From positions 1 through 64,000 of the forward strand of contig SVNX01000005.1 of NCBI GenBank assembly GCA_015066665.1: a stretch of 64,000 nt of DNA, given 5' to 3'. Source of the stretch: Ruminococcus sp. Its GTDB lineage: Bacteria > Bacillota > Clostridia > Oscillospirales > Ruminococcaceae. Position 1 is the first letter of the stretch; the number at the start of each line of letters is the position of its first letter. The translations under genes were made by a program, and so were the position numbers. The notes under the pieces were generated by a model. It ran no database searches. It was not told the DNA's origin and saw nothing but the letters and a program-made list of their open reading frames with translations. Positions 36,685-44,775 of this stretch are shown here, piece by piece.

Positions 36685-38949
36685 ATGAAAAAAATGACAA
36701 AGAAACTCATGGCGGCTTCTCTGGCAGCTGCAATGGGTGTTTCTGTAGCCAGTGCCATGTCGAAGCTCGAGGCATCTGCTCTGGAGCTGGGCACATATGA
36801 GGCTGAGGTGCTTCAGCCTGATAATGTGTGGACCAAGATCTATGAGACAGAGCTGCCCGGCTACAGCGGCGAGGGCTTTGTGTATCACACCAGCAGCAAC
36901 ATCACTATGGAGGTCGAGGTGCCCGAGGATGGCATGTATGAGATCACCTGCCGTTATGTCCAGATCCTCAACGAGGAGGGCAGACAGAGCACCGTGGCTG
37001 TCAATGGCTCCGAATACATGAAGACCTTCCCCTATACAAAGGAATGGACGGACTTCAGCTTCGGTAATTTCCGTCTGAACAAGGGCGTGAATACCATTGA
37101 GTTCATGCCGAAGTATGGCTATGTGGCATACGATACCATCACCATCAAGGAAGCGGTTCTGCCGGAACTGAAGGGCAACACCGTTCCCTGCGATCCCAAT
37201 GCCACCCCCGAGACCAAGGCACTGATGCAGTATCTGGCATCCGTTTACGGTGACCACATTCTCTCCGGTCAGCAGGAAATTTATGGCGGCGGCAGCTCCA
37301 TGCACCAGTCCACCCACTCCCTGACCCTCAACACCGCAGCCGGCAATCTGACCGACAGCGCAGGCAATGTCTACACCTATGACGAGGCTGACCTGTCCAC
37401 AGCTGATGACGGCAGCACATTTGTATGGAAGTGCTATGACGAGAACGGCAAGAAGTATGAGTATGACAGCCAGAACCGCTGCTATAAGCATACCAACTAC
37501 GATCTCGAATTCGAGTATATGGAAAGCCTGTCCGGTTCCTTCCCGGCCATCCGCGGCTTCGACCTGATGAACTACAACCCTCTGTACGGCTGGGAGGATG
37601 GCTCCACTGAGCGTCTGATCAACTGGGTTACAGAGAAGAACGGCATCGCTACTGTTTGCTGGCATCTGAACCTGCCGACCGATTTCGGCAGCTATGAGCT
37701 GGGCGAACCGGTGGACTGGTCTGCTGCAAGCTATAAGAACAATTCCTCCTTCAGTGTGGCCAATGCTGTCAAGGCAGGCACAAAGGAAAATGATTTCCTC
37801 AATCTGTGCATCGAAGACCTCGCAGAGCAGATGCTCCTTGCACAGGAAGCAGGTGCGCCGATCATGTTCCGTCCCTTCCATGAAGCAGAGGGCAACGGCG
37901 GTATCAACGGCGAAGGTGCATGGTTCTGGTGGGCACAGGAGGGTGCCGAGACCTACAAGGCTCTCTGGAAGTACCTCTATACCGAGCTGACAGAAACCTA
38001 TGGCCTGCACAACCTGATCTGGGTGCAGAACCTCTATAACTGGTCTCCCGCTTCCGCAGAATGGTATGTCGGCGATGACTATGTGGATATCGTAGGTCTC
38101 GATAAGTACAACACCCAGTACAACCGTCATGACGGCCTGACAAGCGGCCCGAACCTCGACGCTGAGACCGGCATCTTCTACGACCTCTACAACTATGTGG
38201 ACGGCAAGAAGATGGTGGCAATGCCCGAGAACAGCTCTGTACCGAGCCTCGATAACATGACCATCGAAAAGGCTGGCTGGCTGTACTTCTGCACATGGTA
38301 TGACAATGGTCAGGACAACTTCATCAGCGGCGATAATTATCAGGATAAGGAAGCCCTGACAGAACTGCTCAAGAGCGATTACTGCATCAACCTCGATGAG
38401 CTGCCGGCGGATCTGTACAGCTTCAGCGGTGATATCGGTGACCCCGGTACGGAGCCAACAACCGATATCATTGAAACACAGGAACATGTGACCTGCCCAA
38501 ATCTTCCTGACACAATTTATGTTGGCGATGAAGCGACCGAAATCAAGTTCCAGGGAACTGCTGCAGGGATCATTTCCTCCATCACCATTAAGGACGAGAG
38601 CGTTGCAGTGATTGAGGAACAGACAGGCACCAGCAGCGTTCTGGTTAAGGGTGTAGCAGCCGGTACAACCGAGATCGTGGTTGTATACATGGGCACAGAA
38701 TACACTTTCCCGATTACCGTTGCAGAGCGCAGCGCAGATACGCCTGTATATGGTGACGTGAATACTGATGGCGATGTATCCATCGTTGACGTTGTTATGC
38801 TGAACAAGGTCATTCTGGGTGTTGAGACACTGAGCGAGACGGCCAAGCGCAGCGCAGACGTTGACGTGAATGGTGAGATTGAACCCGGTGACTCTCTGAA
38901 CATTCTGAAGTCCCTGGTAGATCTGATCACCCTGCCCGTTGGTCAGTAA
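36685..38949 (+). CDS. GH26 beta-mannanase with CBM35-like domain and dockerin (cellulosomal)
   Basis: This encodes 754 residues, with the ATG behind AAAGGAAGGG. A signal peptide (about 1-35, ending near LEASA) precedes a CBM35-like domain (about 38-165, YSGEGFVYHTSS, YGYVAYDTITIKE). The GH26 barrel (about 175-580) has the acid Glu in FRPFHEAEGNG and the likely nucleophile in AMPENSSVPS. An Ig-like domain (about 595-680) precedes a two-repeat type I dockerin (about 690-754). It shares catalytic family and domain order with the GH26 at 4107 but is secreted for cellulosome assembly. It likely degrades mannan. Confidence 0.95.
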   Translation: MKKMTKKLMAASLAAAMGVSVASAMSKLEASALELGTYEAEVLQPDNVWTKIYETELPGYSGEGFVYHTSSNITMEVEVPEDGMYEITCRYVQILNEEGRQSTVAVNGSEYMKTFPYTKEWTDFSFGNFRLNKGVNTIEFMPKYGYVAYDTITIKEAVLPELKGNTVPCDPNATPETKALMQYLASVYGDHILSGQQEIYGGGSSMHQSTHSLTLNTAAGNLTDSAGNVYTYDEADLSTADDGSTFVWKCYDENGKKYEYDSQNRCYKHTNYDLEFEYMESLSGSFPAIRGFDLMNYNPLYGWEDGSTERLINWVTEKNGIATVCWHLNLPTDFGSYELGEPVDWSAASYKNNSSFSVANAVKAGTKENDFLNLCIEDLAEQMLLAQEAGAPIMFRPFHEAEGNGGINGEGAWFWWAQEGAETYKALWKYLYTELTETYGLHNLIWVQNLYNWSPASAEWYVGDDYVDIVGLDKYNTQYNRHDGLTSGPNLDAETGIFYDLYNYVDGKKMVAMPENSSVPSLDNMTIEKAGWLYFCTWYDNGQDNFISGDNYQDKEALTELLKSDYCINLDELPADLYSFSGDIGDPGTEPTTDIIETQEHVTCPNLPDTIYVGDEATEIKFQGTAAGIISSITIKDESVAVIEEQTGTSSVLVKGVAAGTTEIVVVYMGTEYTFPITVAERSADTPVYGDVNTDGDVSIVDVVMLNKVILGVETLSETAKRSADVDVNGEIEPGDSLNILKSLVDLITLPVGQ

Positions 38950-38962
38950 AAACACAGAAAAA

Positions 38963-38992
38963 ACAAGCCGGCATCAGCCGGCTTGTTTTTTT
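38963..38992 (+). terminator. Rho-independent terminator after the dockerin GH26 gene
   Basis: ACAAGCCGGC / GCCGGCTTGT, a perfect 10-bp stem with an ATCA loop, then T residues to 38992. Confidence 0.93.
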
Positions 38993-39028
38993 GTAATAAA
39001 ATAGGGAATTCGTCCGGAGCTTATGGGC

Positions 39029-39063
39029 AAAAAAATCCCCGATTCAAACGAATCGGGGATTTT
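39029..39063 (-). terminator. terminator of the rpmG-rplA operon (probably bidirectional)
   Basis: On the minus strand a perfect AAATCCCCGATTC-type stem of about 13 bp with a 4-nt loop is followed by seven T residues. It lies 14 bp after the rplA stop. The plus side also has TTTT. Confidence 0.92.
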
Positions 39064-39076
39064 ATCATACAGTTAA

Positions 39077-39772
39077 TTATACACCGTACTTTGCAGTAGC
39101 AACCGGAACGCCGGGGCCCATAGTAGAAGTTACTGTGCAGGACTTCAGGTAAGTACCCTTAGCTGCAGCGGGCTTAGCCTTAACGATTGCTTCCATCAGA
39201 GTAGCGAAGTTCTGGTCGAGCTTCTCTGCGCCGAAGGATGCCTTGCCGATGGGGCAGTGGATGATGTTGGTCTTGTCCAGACGATACTCAATCTTACCAG
39301 CCTTAGCCTCAGTGACAGCCTTAGCTACGTCGGGAGTTACAGTACCAGCCTTGGGGTTGGGCATCAGACCACGGGGACCGAGCACACGACCCAGACGACC
39401 TACCAGACCCATCATGTCGGGGGATGCGATAACAACGTCGAAATCCATCCAGTTTTCCTTCATGATCTTGTCAACCAGATCCTGGCCGCCAACGAATTCA
39501 GCACCAGCTGCCTGAGCAGCCTCGTACTTGTCTTCCTTGCAGAATACGCAGACTCTTACCTTCTTACCAGTGCCGTTGGGCAGTACAACTGCACCACGAA
39601 CCTGCTGGTCAGCATGTCTGGAGTCAACACCGAGACGGATGTGAGCCTCAACGGTCTCGTCAAACTTTGCCTTGGCATTCTGGCAAACAACTTCCAGAGC
39701 CTCAACGGAATCATAGAGCTTTGTAGAATCAATGGCCTTGCGGCTGTCTACATACTTCTTGCCGTGTTTCAT
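39077..39772 (-). CDS. rplA: 50S ribosomal protein L1
   Basis: This encodes 231 residues behind AGGAGG. It matches bacterial L1 along its length: [10 protein letters not shown] start, [30 protein letters not shown], the [15 protein letters not shown] signature and the C-terminal [10 protein letters not shown]1 binds the 23S rRNA stalk and represses its own operon in bacteria studied. An RNA element resembling that stalk lies just upstream. The usual rplJ-rplL genes do not follow; a terminator does. Confidence 0.98.
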   Translation of the reverse strand: MKHGKKYVDSRKAIDSTKLYDSVEALEVVCQNAKAKFDETVEAHIRLGVDSRHADQQVRGAVVLPNGTGKKVRVCVFCKEDKYEAAQAAGAEFVGGQDLVDKIMKENWMDFDVVIASPDMMGLVGRLGRVLGPRGLMPNPKAGTVTPDVAKAVTEAKAGKIEYRLDKTNIIHCPIGKASFGAEKLDQNFATLMEAIVKAKPAAAKGTYLKSCTVTSTMGPGVPVATAKYGV

Positions 39773-39791
39773 TATAATTTTCCTCCTAATT

Positions 39792-39851
39792 TAGTGGTAA
39801 TACCGGCGTGCTGTTTCGCACATCCGATTAGCGGAAAGTTTCCTCCCACCA
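39792..39851 (-). promoter_or_regulatory. L1-stalk-like mRNA element before rplA
   Basis: In the rplK-rplA gap the mRNA starts with TGGTGGGAGG and ends with GGTATTACCACTA about 60 nt later. The outer TGGTGG / CCACTA ends pair, and inside is CGG-ATG-TGC-GAAACA-GCA-CG-CCG, a hairpin with an asymmetric ATG/CG bulge. The flanks and length closely match the E. coli 23S rRNA L1-binding helix region as I remember it (GGUGGGAGG to AAAUACCAC). It ends 5 nt before the rplA ribosome site, so L1 binding could block translation. Confidence 0.65.
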
Positions 39852-39881
39852 TATTGAGGGCAGTCAAGTGAACTGCCGTAA

Positions 39882-40307
39882 TTAGTCTTCTACTACAACA
39901 CCCATAGAACGAGCGGTACCTGCAACCATGCTCATAGCTGCTTCCAGGGAACCTGCGTTCAGGTCGGGCATCTTGGTCTCAGCGATCTTCTGAACCTGCT
40001 CCTTAGTGATCTTAGCCACCTTGGTCTTGTTCGGAACACCGGAACCGCTCTCGATACCGCAAGCCTTCTTGATCAGAACTGCTGCGGGGGGAGTCTTAGT
40101 GATGAAAGAGAAGGAACGATCAGCGTAAACAGTGATAACAACGGGAATGATCATGCCGATGTCATTCTTTGTTCTCTCGTTGAATTCCTTTGTGAATGCC
40201 ATGATGTTTACACCATGCTGACCCAGTGCAGGACCAACAGGCGGAGCAGGTGTTGCCTTACCTGCAGCGATTTGCAGCTTAATATAGCCAACTACTTTCT
40301 GTGCCAT
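39882..40307 (-). CDS. rplK: 50S ribosomal protein L11
   Basis: This encodes 141 residues behind GGAGGTG. Signature features are the start [31 protein letters not shown], and the C-terminal RNA-binding domain with [12 protein letters not shown] and [11 protein letters not shown]. It forms the stalk base with L10 and is the substrate of PrmA (33163). The rplA gene follows after 109 bp. Confidence 0.98.
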   Translation of the reverse strand: MAQKVVGYIKLQIAAGKATPAPPVGPALGQHGVNIMAFTKEFNERTKNDIGMIIPVVITVYADRSFSFITKTPPAAVLIKKACGIESGSGVPNKTKVAKITKEQVQKIAETKMPDLNAGSLEAAMSMVAGTARSMGVVVED

Positions 40308-40325
40308 GATATTGCACCTCCATTA

Positions 40326-40368
40326 TTGTGGTAAAGGCGAGTGCGGATGCTGCCGCAGCTCTCCCACG
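40326..40368 (-). promoter_or_regulatory. L1-stalk-like mRNA element before rplK
   Basis: In the nusG-rplK gap the mRNA reads CGTGGGAG, then a GCGG-CAGCAT-CCGC hairpin enclosed by GAG/CTC, then CTTTACCACAA. The GTGG / CCAC ends pair. It shares the GTGGGAG and TTACCAC ends with the element before rplA and also stops about 5 nt before the ribosome site. This common layout points to the same regulator, most likely L1. Confidence 0.6.
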
Positions 40369-40412
40369 GAAAGCATTTCTGCTTTCGTCGTACAAAGTGT
40401 GATAAACTTCGA

Positions 40413-40940
40413 TCAGTCATCAAGCTTGACAGCCTGATTCAGTGCGATGGTTGTGGGTGTATCACGTCCGAACATATTCACGAGGACTTCAACCTGTCCA
40501 TCCTCAAGATTGATGCTCTGAACAATACCCGTAAAGCCATCGAGATTGGTACCCGTTACACGGATGCGGTCGCCGACACTGTAGTCGACCTCGATTGTAG
40601 AACCGGATTCCACGCCCATTGCTGCCACTTCCTTTTCAGAGAGGGGAGTGGGGTCGGATCCCGGGCCGACAAAGCCAGTCACACCACGGGTGTTGCGTAC
40701 AACATACCAGGAATCGTCAGTGCAGATCATCTTCAGCAGCACATAGCCGGGGAAGGTCTTGCGCTCCACTTCCTTGGTCTTTCCGTCAACGATTTCCGTA
40801 ACACGTTCGGTCGGAACACGGATTTCCTGGATCAAGTCGTGCAGCTTACGATTCTCCACAACCTTTTCAATATTCTGTGCTACCTTGTTTTCGTAGCCGG
40901 AATATGTGTGAATGACATACCATTTTGCCGCCTGCGACAT
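40413..40940 (-). CDS. nusG: transcription termination/antitermination factor NusG
   Basis: This encodes 175 residues behind AAGGAGG. The NGN domain has KWYVIHTYSGYENKVAQNIE and the KTFPGYVLLKM motif followed by SWYVVRNTRGVTGFVG. The KOW domain has VGDRIRVTGTNLDGFTGIV. It binds RNA polymerase and affects pausing and Rho. It follows secE in the standard order. Confidence 0.98.
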   Translation of the reverse strand: MSQAAKWYVIHTYSGYENKVAQNIEKVVENRKLHDLIQEIRVPTERVTEIVDGKTKEVERKTFPGYVLLKMICTDDSWYVVRNTRGVTGFVGPGSDPTPLSEKEVAAMGVESGSTIEVDYSVGDRIRVTGTNLDGFTGIVQSINLEDGQVEVLVNMFGRDTPTTIALNQAVKLDD

Positions 40941-40966
40941 TTCAAATCCTCCTTCTTACCGTACGG

Positions 40967-41278
40967 TTACTGGCTCAGTCCAAGCAGAAACTTAATCAGC
41001 TCCAGCAGGCCGAAATCCAGCAAGCCAACAACGAGACTTGCAAAAGCGATGGTGCCCAGAACGACGGATGTGTTAACGAAAACCGTCTTCTTGGTGGGCC
41101 ATGTCACGTTCTTGAACTCGATCTTGAGGTCGCGGAACCACTTAATGATGCCGCCCTTCTTGCCTTCGTCCTTCTTAGCGTCCTTCTTAGACTTCGATTC
41201 TGATTTTTTGGCTTTTTTTGTTTCTTCCTTAGCGGAAGCGTCAGCTTTTTTCAAAGTGTCTTTTTTCTCCTTCGCCAT
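40967..41278 (-). CDS. secE: preprotein translocase subunit SecE
   Basis: This encodes 103 residues behind GGAGG, which overlaps the rpmG stop. The SecE core is WFRDLKIEFKNVTWPTKK followed by one membrane helix (about 66-95). The first ~40 residues are an unusually long Lys/Glu/Ser extension compared with the ~60-residue SecE of Bacillus. It is part of the SecYEG channel. Confidence 0.97.
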   Translation of the reverse strand: MAKEKKDTLKKADASAKEETKKAKKSESKSKKDAKKDEGKKGGIIKWFRDLKIEFKNVTWPTKKTVFVNTSVVLGTIAFASLVVGLLDFGLLELIKFLLGLSQ

Positions 41279-41293
41279 GCGTCAGACCTCCGA

Positions 41294-41443
41294 TCACTTT
41301 GTTTCCTTGTGCAGCGTATGCTTTCTGCAGAACTTGCAGTGCTTTCTCATTTCGAGCCTCTCGGGATCGTTTTTCTTGTTCTTCTTAGAAACATAGTTGC
41401 GCTGCTTGCATTCTGTGCAGGCTAAAGTAACCTTTACTCTCAT
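41294..41443 (-). CDS. rpmG: 50S ribosomal protein L33 (four-cysteine, zinc-binding type)
   Basis: This short gene encodes 49 residues: [12 protein letters not shown] at the start, an [20 protein letters not shown] end, and a stop overlapping the secE ribosome site. The two CxxC pairs (Cys9/Cys12 and Cys36/Cys39) make it the zinc-binding L33 form. An AGGAGG site precedes the ATG. It heads the rpmG-secE-nusG-rplK-rplA operon. No tRNA-Trp gene lies between rpmG and secE. Confidence 0.97.
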   Translation of the reverse strand: MRVKVTLACTECKQRNYVSKKNKKNDPERLEMRKHCKFCRKHTLHKETK

Positions 41444-41536
41444 ATATCGGCACCTCCTGATAAATTACTTCATCCGAAACCCTCGGATGCTTAGGTTGTT
41501 TGCCTCCCTCGACTGGCGGATGGTATAAAAGCACAT

Positions 41537-41560
41537 AAAAAATACCCCCGCAAAGAGGTA
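41537..41560 (-). terminator. terminator-like hairpin at the very start of the rpmG leader
   Basis: On the minus strand TACCTC-TTTGC-GGGGGTA forms a 6-bp stem directly followed by six T residues, only a few bases past the predicted transcription start. A second hairpin (CATCCGA / TCGGATG, 41471-41489) is nearer the ribosome site. This could be an attenuator or early-pause site. Confidence 0.45.
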
Positions 41561-41565
41561 CTTTC

Positions 41566-41594
41566 ATTTTATCATATTTCGAACGGTTTGTCAA
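41566..41594 (-). promoter_or_regulatory. promoter of the rpmG-secE-nusG-rplK-rplA operon
   Basis: On the minus strand TTGACA (41594-41589) and TAAAAT (41571-41566) are 17 bp apart, leaving a leader of about 115 nt. Confidence 0.88.
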
Positions 41595-41659
41595 GGCTTT
41601 TTTCAGCTTTTTTCATGGTGCTTTTCCATAAAGATGCGATTTTTCCGCCTGTTCTTTTT

Positions 41660-41695
41660 GACAAAGAGGAACAGCACACGGCCGTGCGCTGTTCC
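41660..41695 (-). terminator. hairpin terminator of the XRE regulator gene
   Basis: GGAACAGC / GCTGTTCC with inner CACG / CGTG pairing starts at the stop codon on the minus strand and is followed by TCTTTGT. The stem is strong; the U-run is imperfect. Confidence 0.55.
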
Positions 41696-42264
41696 TATGG
41701 TGTCTGGCCGAGGCCTTCCTTGGCGAGGGTGGAGTAATAGCTGCTCAGGTACTGTGCCAGTTCCGTGATCAGCCGATTGGCTTCCGCTGCTCTCCCGGGA
41801 TTTGCATACAGCCCGTCGCCGGCAAGAGAAGCCGCATGTCGTGCGTGCATGACCGCTGTTTGCAGCTGTTCCGGATGACGTTTCTCCGCAAGCCGTGCTG
41901 CCAGCTGCAGATGTGCCATGCTCTGGAGTGCTGTGAATTCATCCCGCAGCGCTTCGCAGGGGATGGAGAGTGCCAGCAGTGCCTCGTACTCACGGTCGTT
42001 CAGCAGAGCTTTCGCATGGGTGAGCATCTTCAGACCCTCCGGCTCGTGGGAGGCAGGCTCATCCGCATCGGACAGCAGCCGCTCCATCGGGATCTCCAGT
42101 ACGCCCGCAAGATACTCCAGCGTTTTCATGGATGGTGTGGCACTGCCGCTTTCGATCTGACTGAGCATGTTGCGTGTGATGAATGTCCCCACCACATCGC
42201 TCTGTGTCATTTTCTTCGATAATCGTGCCGCCTTCAGTCTGCGGCCCAGCTCAGCATTGTCCAT
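41695..42264 (-). CDS. XRE-family transcriptional regulator with helical C-terminal domain
   Basis: This encodes 189 residues behind AAAGGAGG. An N-terminal HTH_3 domain (about 4-60: LGRRLKAARLSKKMTQSDV, IESGSATPSMKTLEYLAGVL) is joined to an all-helical C-terminal part (about 75-189) that looks TPR-like, a common layout in peptide-sensing or stress regulators. Inverted repeats at its own promoter suggest autoregulation. It is divergent from the NfeD-flotillin pair and could control it. The ligand is unknown. Confidence 0.9.
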   Translation of the reverse strand: MDNAELGRRLKAARLSKKMTQSDVVGTFITRNMLSQIESGSATPSMKTLEYLAGVLEIPMERLLSDADEPASHEPEGLKMLTHAKALLNDREYEALLALSIPCEALRDEFTALQSMAHLQLAARLAEKRHPEQLQTAVMHARHAASLAGDGLYANPGRAAEANRLITELAQYLSSYYSTLAKEGLGQTP

Positions 42265-42283
42265 GGCGCACCTCCTTTGCAAT

Positions 42284-42330
42284 GTAAACTGTGTTTACTA
42301 TATCATACCACATCGTAAACAGAATTGCAA
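42284..42330 (-). promoter_or_regulatory. promoter and likely operators of the XRE regulator
   Basis: On the minus strand TTGCAA (42330-42325) and TATGAT (42307-42302) are 17 bp apart. A perfect inverted repeat GTAAAC-TGT-GTTTAC (42284-42298) lies just past the -10 box, and a third GTAAAC half-site (42315-42320) lies between the boxes. The geometry suits repression of the gene by its own product. Confidence 0.72.
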
Positions 42331-42456
42331 GTGTTTTTTGTCATAAAATATGAACATTTTGAAAACTTTCGGAACGGTGTTCTGAAACGCTGATTTCCAA
42401 ACTATCCTATTATATCCTACCAAAGAAAAAATCTTACGGAAAATGTCGGAAACCTA

Positions 42457-42485
42457 TTGACAAAAGGCTCTGAATGCGCTATAAT
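42457..42485 (+). promoter_or_regulatory. consensus promoter of the NfeD-flotillin operon
   Basis: TTGACA (42457-42462) and TATAAT (42480-42485), spacing 17. Confidence 0.93.
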
Positions 42486-42546
42486 GTATTCAGTAAATAA
42501 AATTTACATGATAGAATGATGAGAGATGAGGGAAAGGAGGAAAGCT

Positions 42547-43227
42547 ATGCTGGATTGGTGGGAAGGCTTATCCCAGGTGCAGCAGGTGCTGTATTGTATT
42601 GCGATCCCCTCGACGCTGATCCTTGTGCTGCAGATGCTTCTGACGATTGTCGGCGGTGCATCCGACGGCGGGATTGATGTTTCGGACACATCCGGACTGG
42701 ATATGCCGGCGGAGCTTGACACGGATGCGGTGTTTGACGCTGATTTCGATGCGGACACAGCGGATGTGGACATTGGTCACGACGGTGGAAATCCGGCGGA
42801 TTTCGGGACACTTCGTCTGTTCACACTGCAGACGGTGATCACGTTTCTGACGGTATTCAGCTGGGTTTCGATTGTATGTGTCGGCTCAAAGGTCGGCACG
42901 CTGATTTCCATGCTGATTGGTACGCTCTGCGGTCTGGTCATGATGTTTGTTGTGGCCAAGATCATTCAGCTGTCCACAAAGCTCGCAGAAAACGGCACGC
43001 TCAACCTGAAGAATGCCATCGGCGAAACGGCAAGCGTCTATCTGACCATCCCTGCCTGCGGCGGCGGTGAGGGTAAGATTACAATGGAACTGCAGGGCCG
43101 CTTCTGCGAATTCGATGCCATTACCGAAGAACCGGATGCCATCGGCACGGGCACACAGGTGCTTGTGACAGATGTGCAGGGTGATGCATTGGTAGTGGAG
43201 CGCTGCAGCGGAAATCAGAAGTCATAA
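42547..43227 (+). CDS. NfeD-like membrane protein (YuaF-type)
   Basis: This encodes 226 residues behind AAAGGAGG. One membrane helix (about 16-36) is followed by a very acidic Asp-rich external loop (about 40-85), then two helices (about 90-140) and a small beta-barrel (OB-like) C-terminal domain with TASVYLTIPACGGGEGKI and TQVLVTDVQGDALVVE. NfeD proteins partner with flotillins; the next gene is one. The pair matches yuaF-floT of Bacillus in order and type. Confidence 0.88.
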   Translation: MLDWWEGLSQVQQVLYCIAIPSTLILVLQMLLTIVGGASDGGIDVSDTSGLDMPAELDTDAVFDADFDADTADVDIGHDGGNPADFGTLRLFTLQTVITFLTVFSWVSIVCVGSKVGTLISMLIGTLCGLVMMFVVAKIIQLSTKLAENGTLNLKNAIGETASVYLTIPACGGGEGKITMELQGRFCEFDAITEEPDAIGTGTQVLVTDVQGDALVVERCSGNQKS

Positions 43228-43260
43228 TTTTTACACTTACATTTAAAAGGAGAATACATC

Positions 43261-44682
43261 ATGGATACATTTGGTATGTTAGTCATCATCTGTGTGGTTG
43301 CAGTGATTCTGTTTGCCACACTGCTTGCAATCCTGTCCCGCTACAGAAAGTGCCCTTCCGACAAGATTCTGGTTGTATATGGTAAAGTGGGCACCGATAC
43401 GAACGGCAATCCCCGCAGTGCGAAGTGCATCCACGGCGGTGCTGCGTTCATCGTGCCGGTGATCCAGTCCTATCAGTATCTCGACCTGACACCCATCTCC
43501 ATGAACGTTGACCTGAAGAATGCGCTGTCCAAGCAGAACATCCGTATCAACGTACCGTCCCGATTCACCGTTGGTATTTCCACAGAGCCGGGCGTGATGC
43601 AGAATGCGGCAGAGCGTCTGCTGGGTCTGAAGCTCGTTGAGATTCAGGAGCTGGCGAAGGATATCGTATTCGGTCAGCTGCGTCTGATCATTGCGACAAT
43701 GGACATCGAGGAAATCAACTCCGACCGTGAGAAGTTCCTTCTGGCCGTGTCCAAGAACGTAGAGATCGAGCTGAAGAAGATCGGTCTGCGTCTGATCAAC
43801 GTGAACGTAACCGACATCACTGACGAATCCGGCTATCTGAATGCGCTGGGTAAGGAAGCGGCTGCCAAGGCTGTCAACGATGCGAAGAAGAGCGTTGCCG
43901 AGCAGAACCGTGACGGTGAGATTGGTCAGGCCAATGCACAGCAGGAACAGCGTGTACAGGTTGCCGCTGCCAATGCAGCTGCCATCGAGGGTGAGAACAC
44001 TGCAAGAGTTGCTGTGGCACAGTCCGAGGCTGTACGTCGTGAGCGTGAGGCTGAGTCCCTGCGTCAGGCAACCGCTGCCGAGGCCGTACAGGCTGCAAGA
44101 GCAAAGCAGGAAGCCTATGCAGCACAGCAGGAAGCTGAGCGGCAGAGAGCACAGCTCGAGAAGGCAACACAGCATGCTGATATCATCGTAAAGGCTGAGA
44201 TTGCAAAGGAACAGGCTGAGATCGATGCTGAGGCCGAGGCTGAGGTTATCCGTCGTAAGGCGCGCGGTGAGGCTGATGCGATCTTTGCAAAGATGGAAGC
44301 TGAGGCGAAGGGTCAGCAGGAAATTCTGACTCGTCAGGCTGAGGGTATGCGTCAGATTGTGGATGCAGCCGGCGGCGATGCGGATTCCGCTGTGAAGCTC
44401 CTGATTGCAGAGAAGCTGGAGGATCTGGTAGCAATTCAGGTTGAGGCAGTCAAGAACATCAAGATTGATAAGGTTACTGTCTGGGACAGCGGCCAGAATG
44501 CAGATGGCCAGAATTCCACAGCCGGCTTCATTTCCGGCATGATGAAGGCTGTGCCTCCGCTGAATGAGCTGTTCAAACAGGCAGGCATGGAACTGCCGGA
44601 GCTTCTGGGCAAGGATCTGACTGAGGTGCCGGTTGCAGAACCGGCCATTGAGGTGGATGCCAAGGAGACAGAGGCTGAATAA
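43261..44682 (+). CDS. floT: flotillin-like SPFH protein
   Basis: This encodes 473 residues behind AAAGGAG. An N-terminal membrane-inserted segment (about 5-28) precedes the SPFH/PHB domain (about 30-200, with NIRINVPSRFTVGIS). A long Ala/Glu-rich coiled coil (about 205-400) follows, and the C-terminal part has the flotillin KITVWDSG-type motif (DKVTVWDSG). Flotillins form membrane microdomains that organise signalling and wall synthesis. It is co-transcribed with the NfeD-like gene. Confidence 0.95.
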   Translation: MDTFGMLVIICVVAVILFATLLAILSRYRKCPSDKILVVYGKVGTDTNGNPRSAKCIHGGAAFIVPVIQSYQYLDLTPISMNVDLKNALSKQNIRINVPSRFTVGISTEPGVMQNAAERLLGLKLVEIQELAKDIVFGQLRLIIATMDIEEINSDREKFLLAVSKNVEIELKKIGLRLINVNVTDITDESGYLNALGKEAAAKAVNDAKKSVAEQNRDGEIGQANAQQEQRVQVAAANAAAIEGENTARVAVAQSEAVRREREAESLRQATAAEAVQAARAKQEAYAAQQEAERQRAQLEKATQHADIIVKAEIAKEQAEIDAEAEAEVIRRKARGEADAIFAKMEAEAKGQQEILTRQAEGMRQIVDAAGGDADSAVKLLIAEKLEDLVAIQVEAVKNIKIDKVTVWDSGQNADGQNSTAGFISGMMKAVPPLNELFKQAGMELPELLGKDLTEVPVAEPAIEVDAKETEAE

Positions 44683-44694
44683 TTGCATATGAGA

Positions 44695-44725
44695 AAAAGC
44701 CCCGCTGCATAACGCAGCGGGGCTT
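44695..44725 (+). terminator. Rho-independent terminator after the flotillin gene
   Basis: An AAAAGCCCCGCTGC-type stem of about 13 bp with a 5-nt loop runs into TTTT. Confidence 0.92.
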
Positions 44726-44740
44726 TTGTGCGCGGATGTA

Positions 44741-44770
44741 GAAAACAGAGGATCCGGGTGGATCCTCTGT
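44741..44770 (-). terminator. terminator of the GT2 / pyruvyltransferase-MenD / SDR operon
   Basis: On the minus strand a perfect 11-bp stem (ACAGAGGATCC / GGATCCTCTGT) with a 4-nt loop is followed by TTTC, 6 bp after the SDR stop. Confidence 0.85.
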
Positions 44771-44775
44771 TGAGG

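Noticed and set aside
41279..41460. A tRNA-Trp gene between rpmG and secE, as in some relatives
   Set aside because: The rpmG stop and the secE ribosome site overlap; there is no room for a tRNA.
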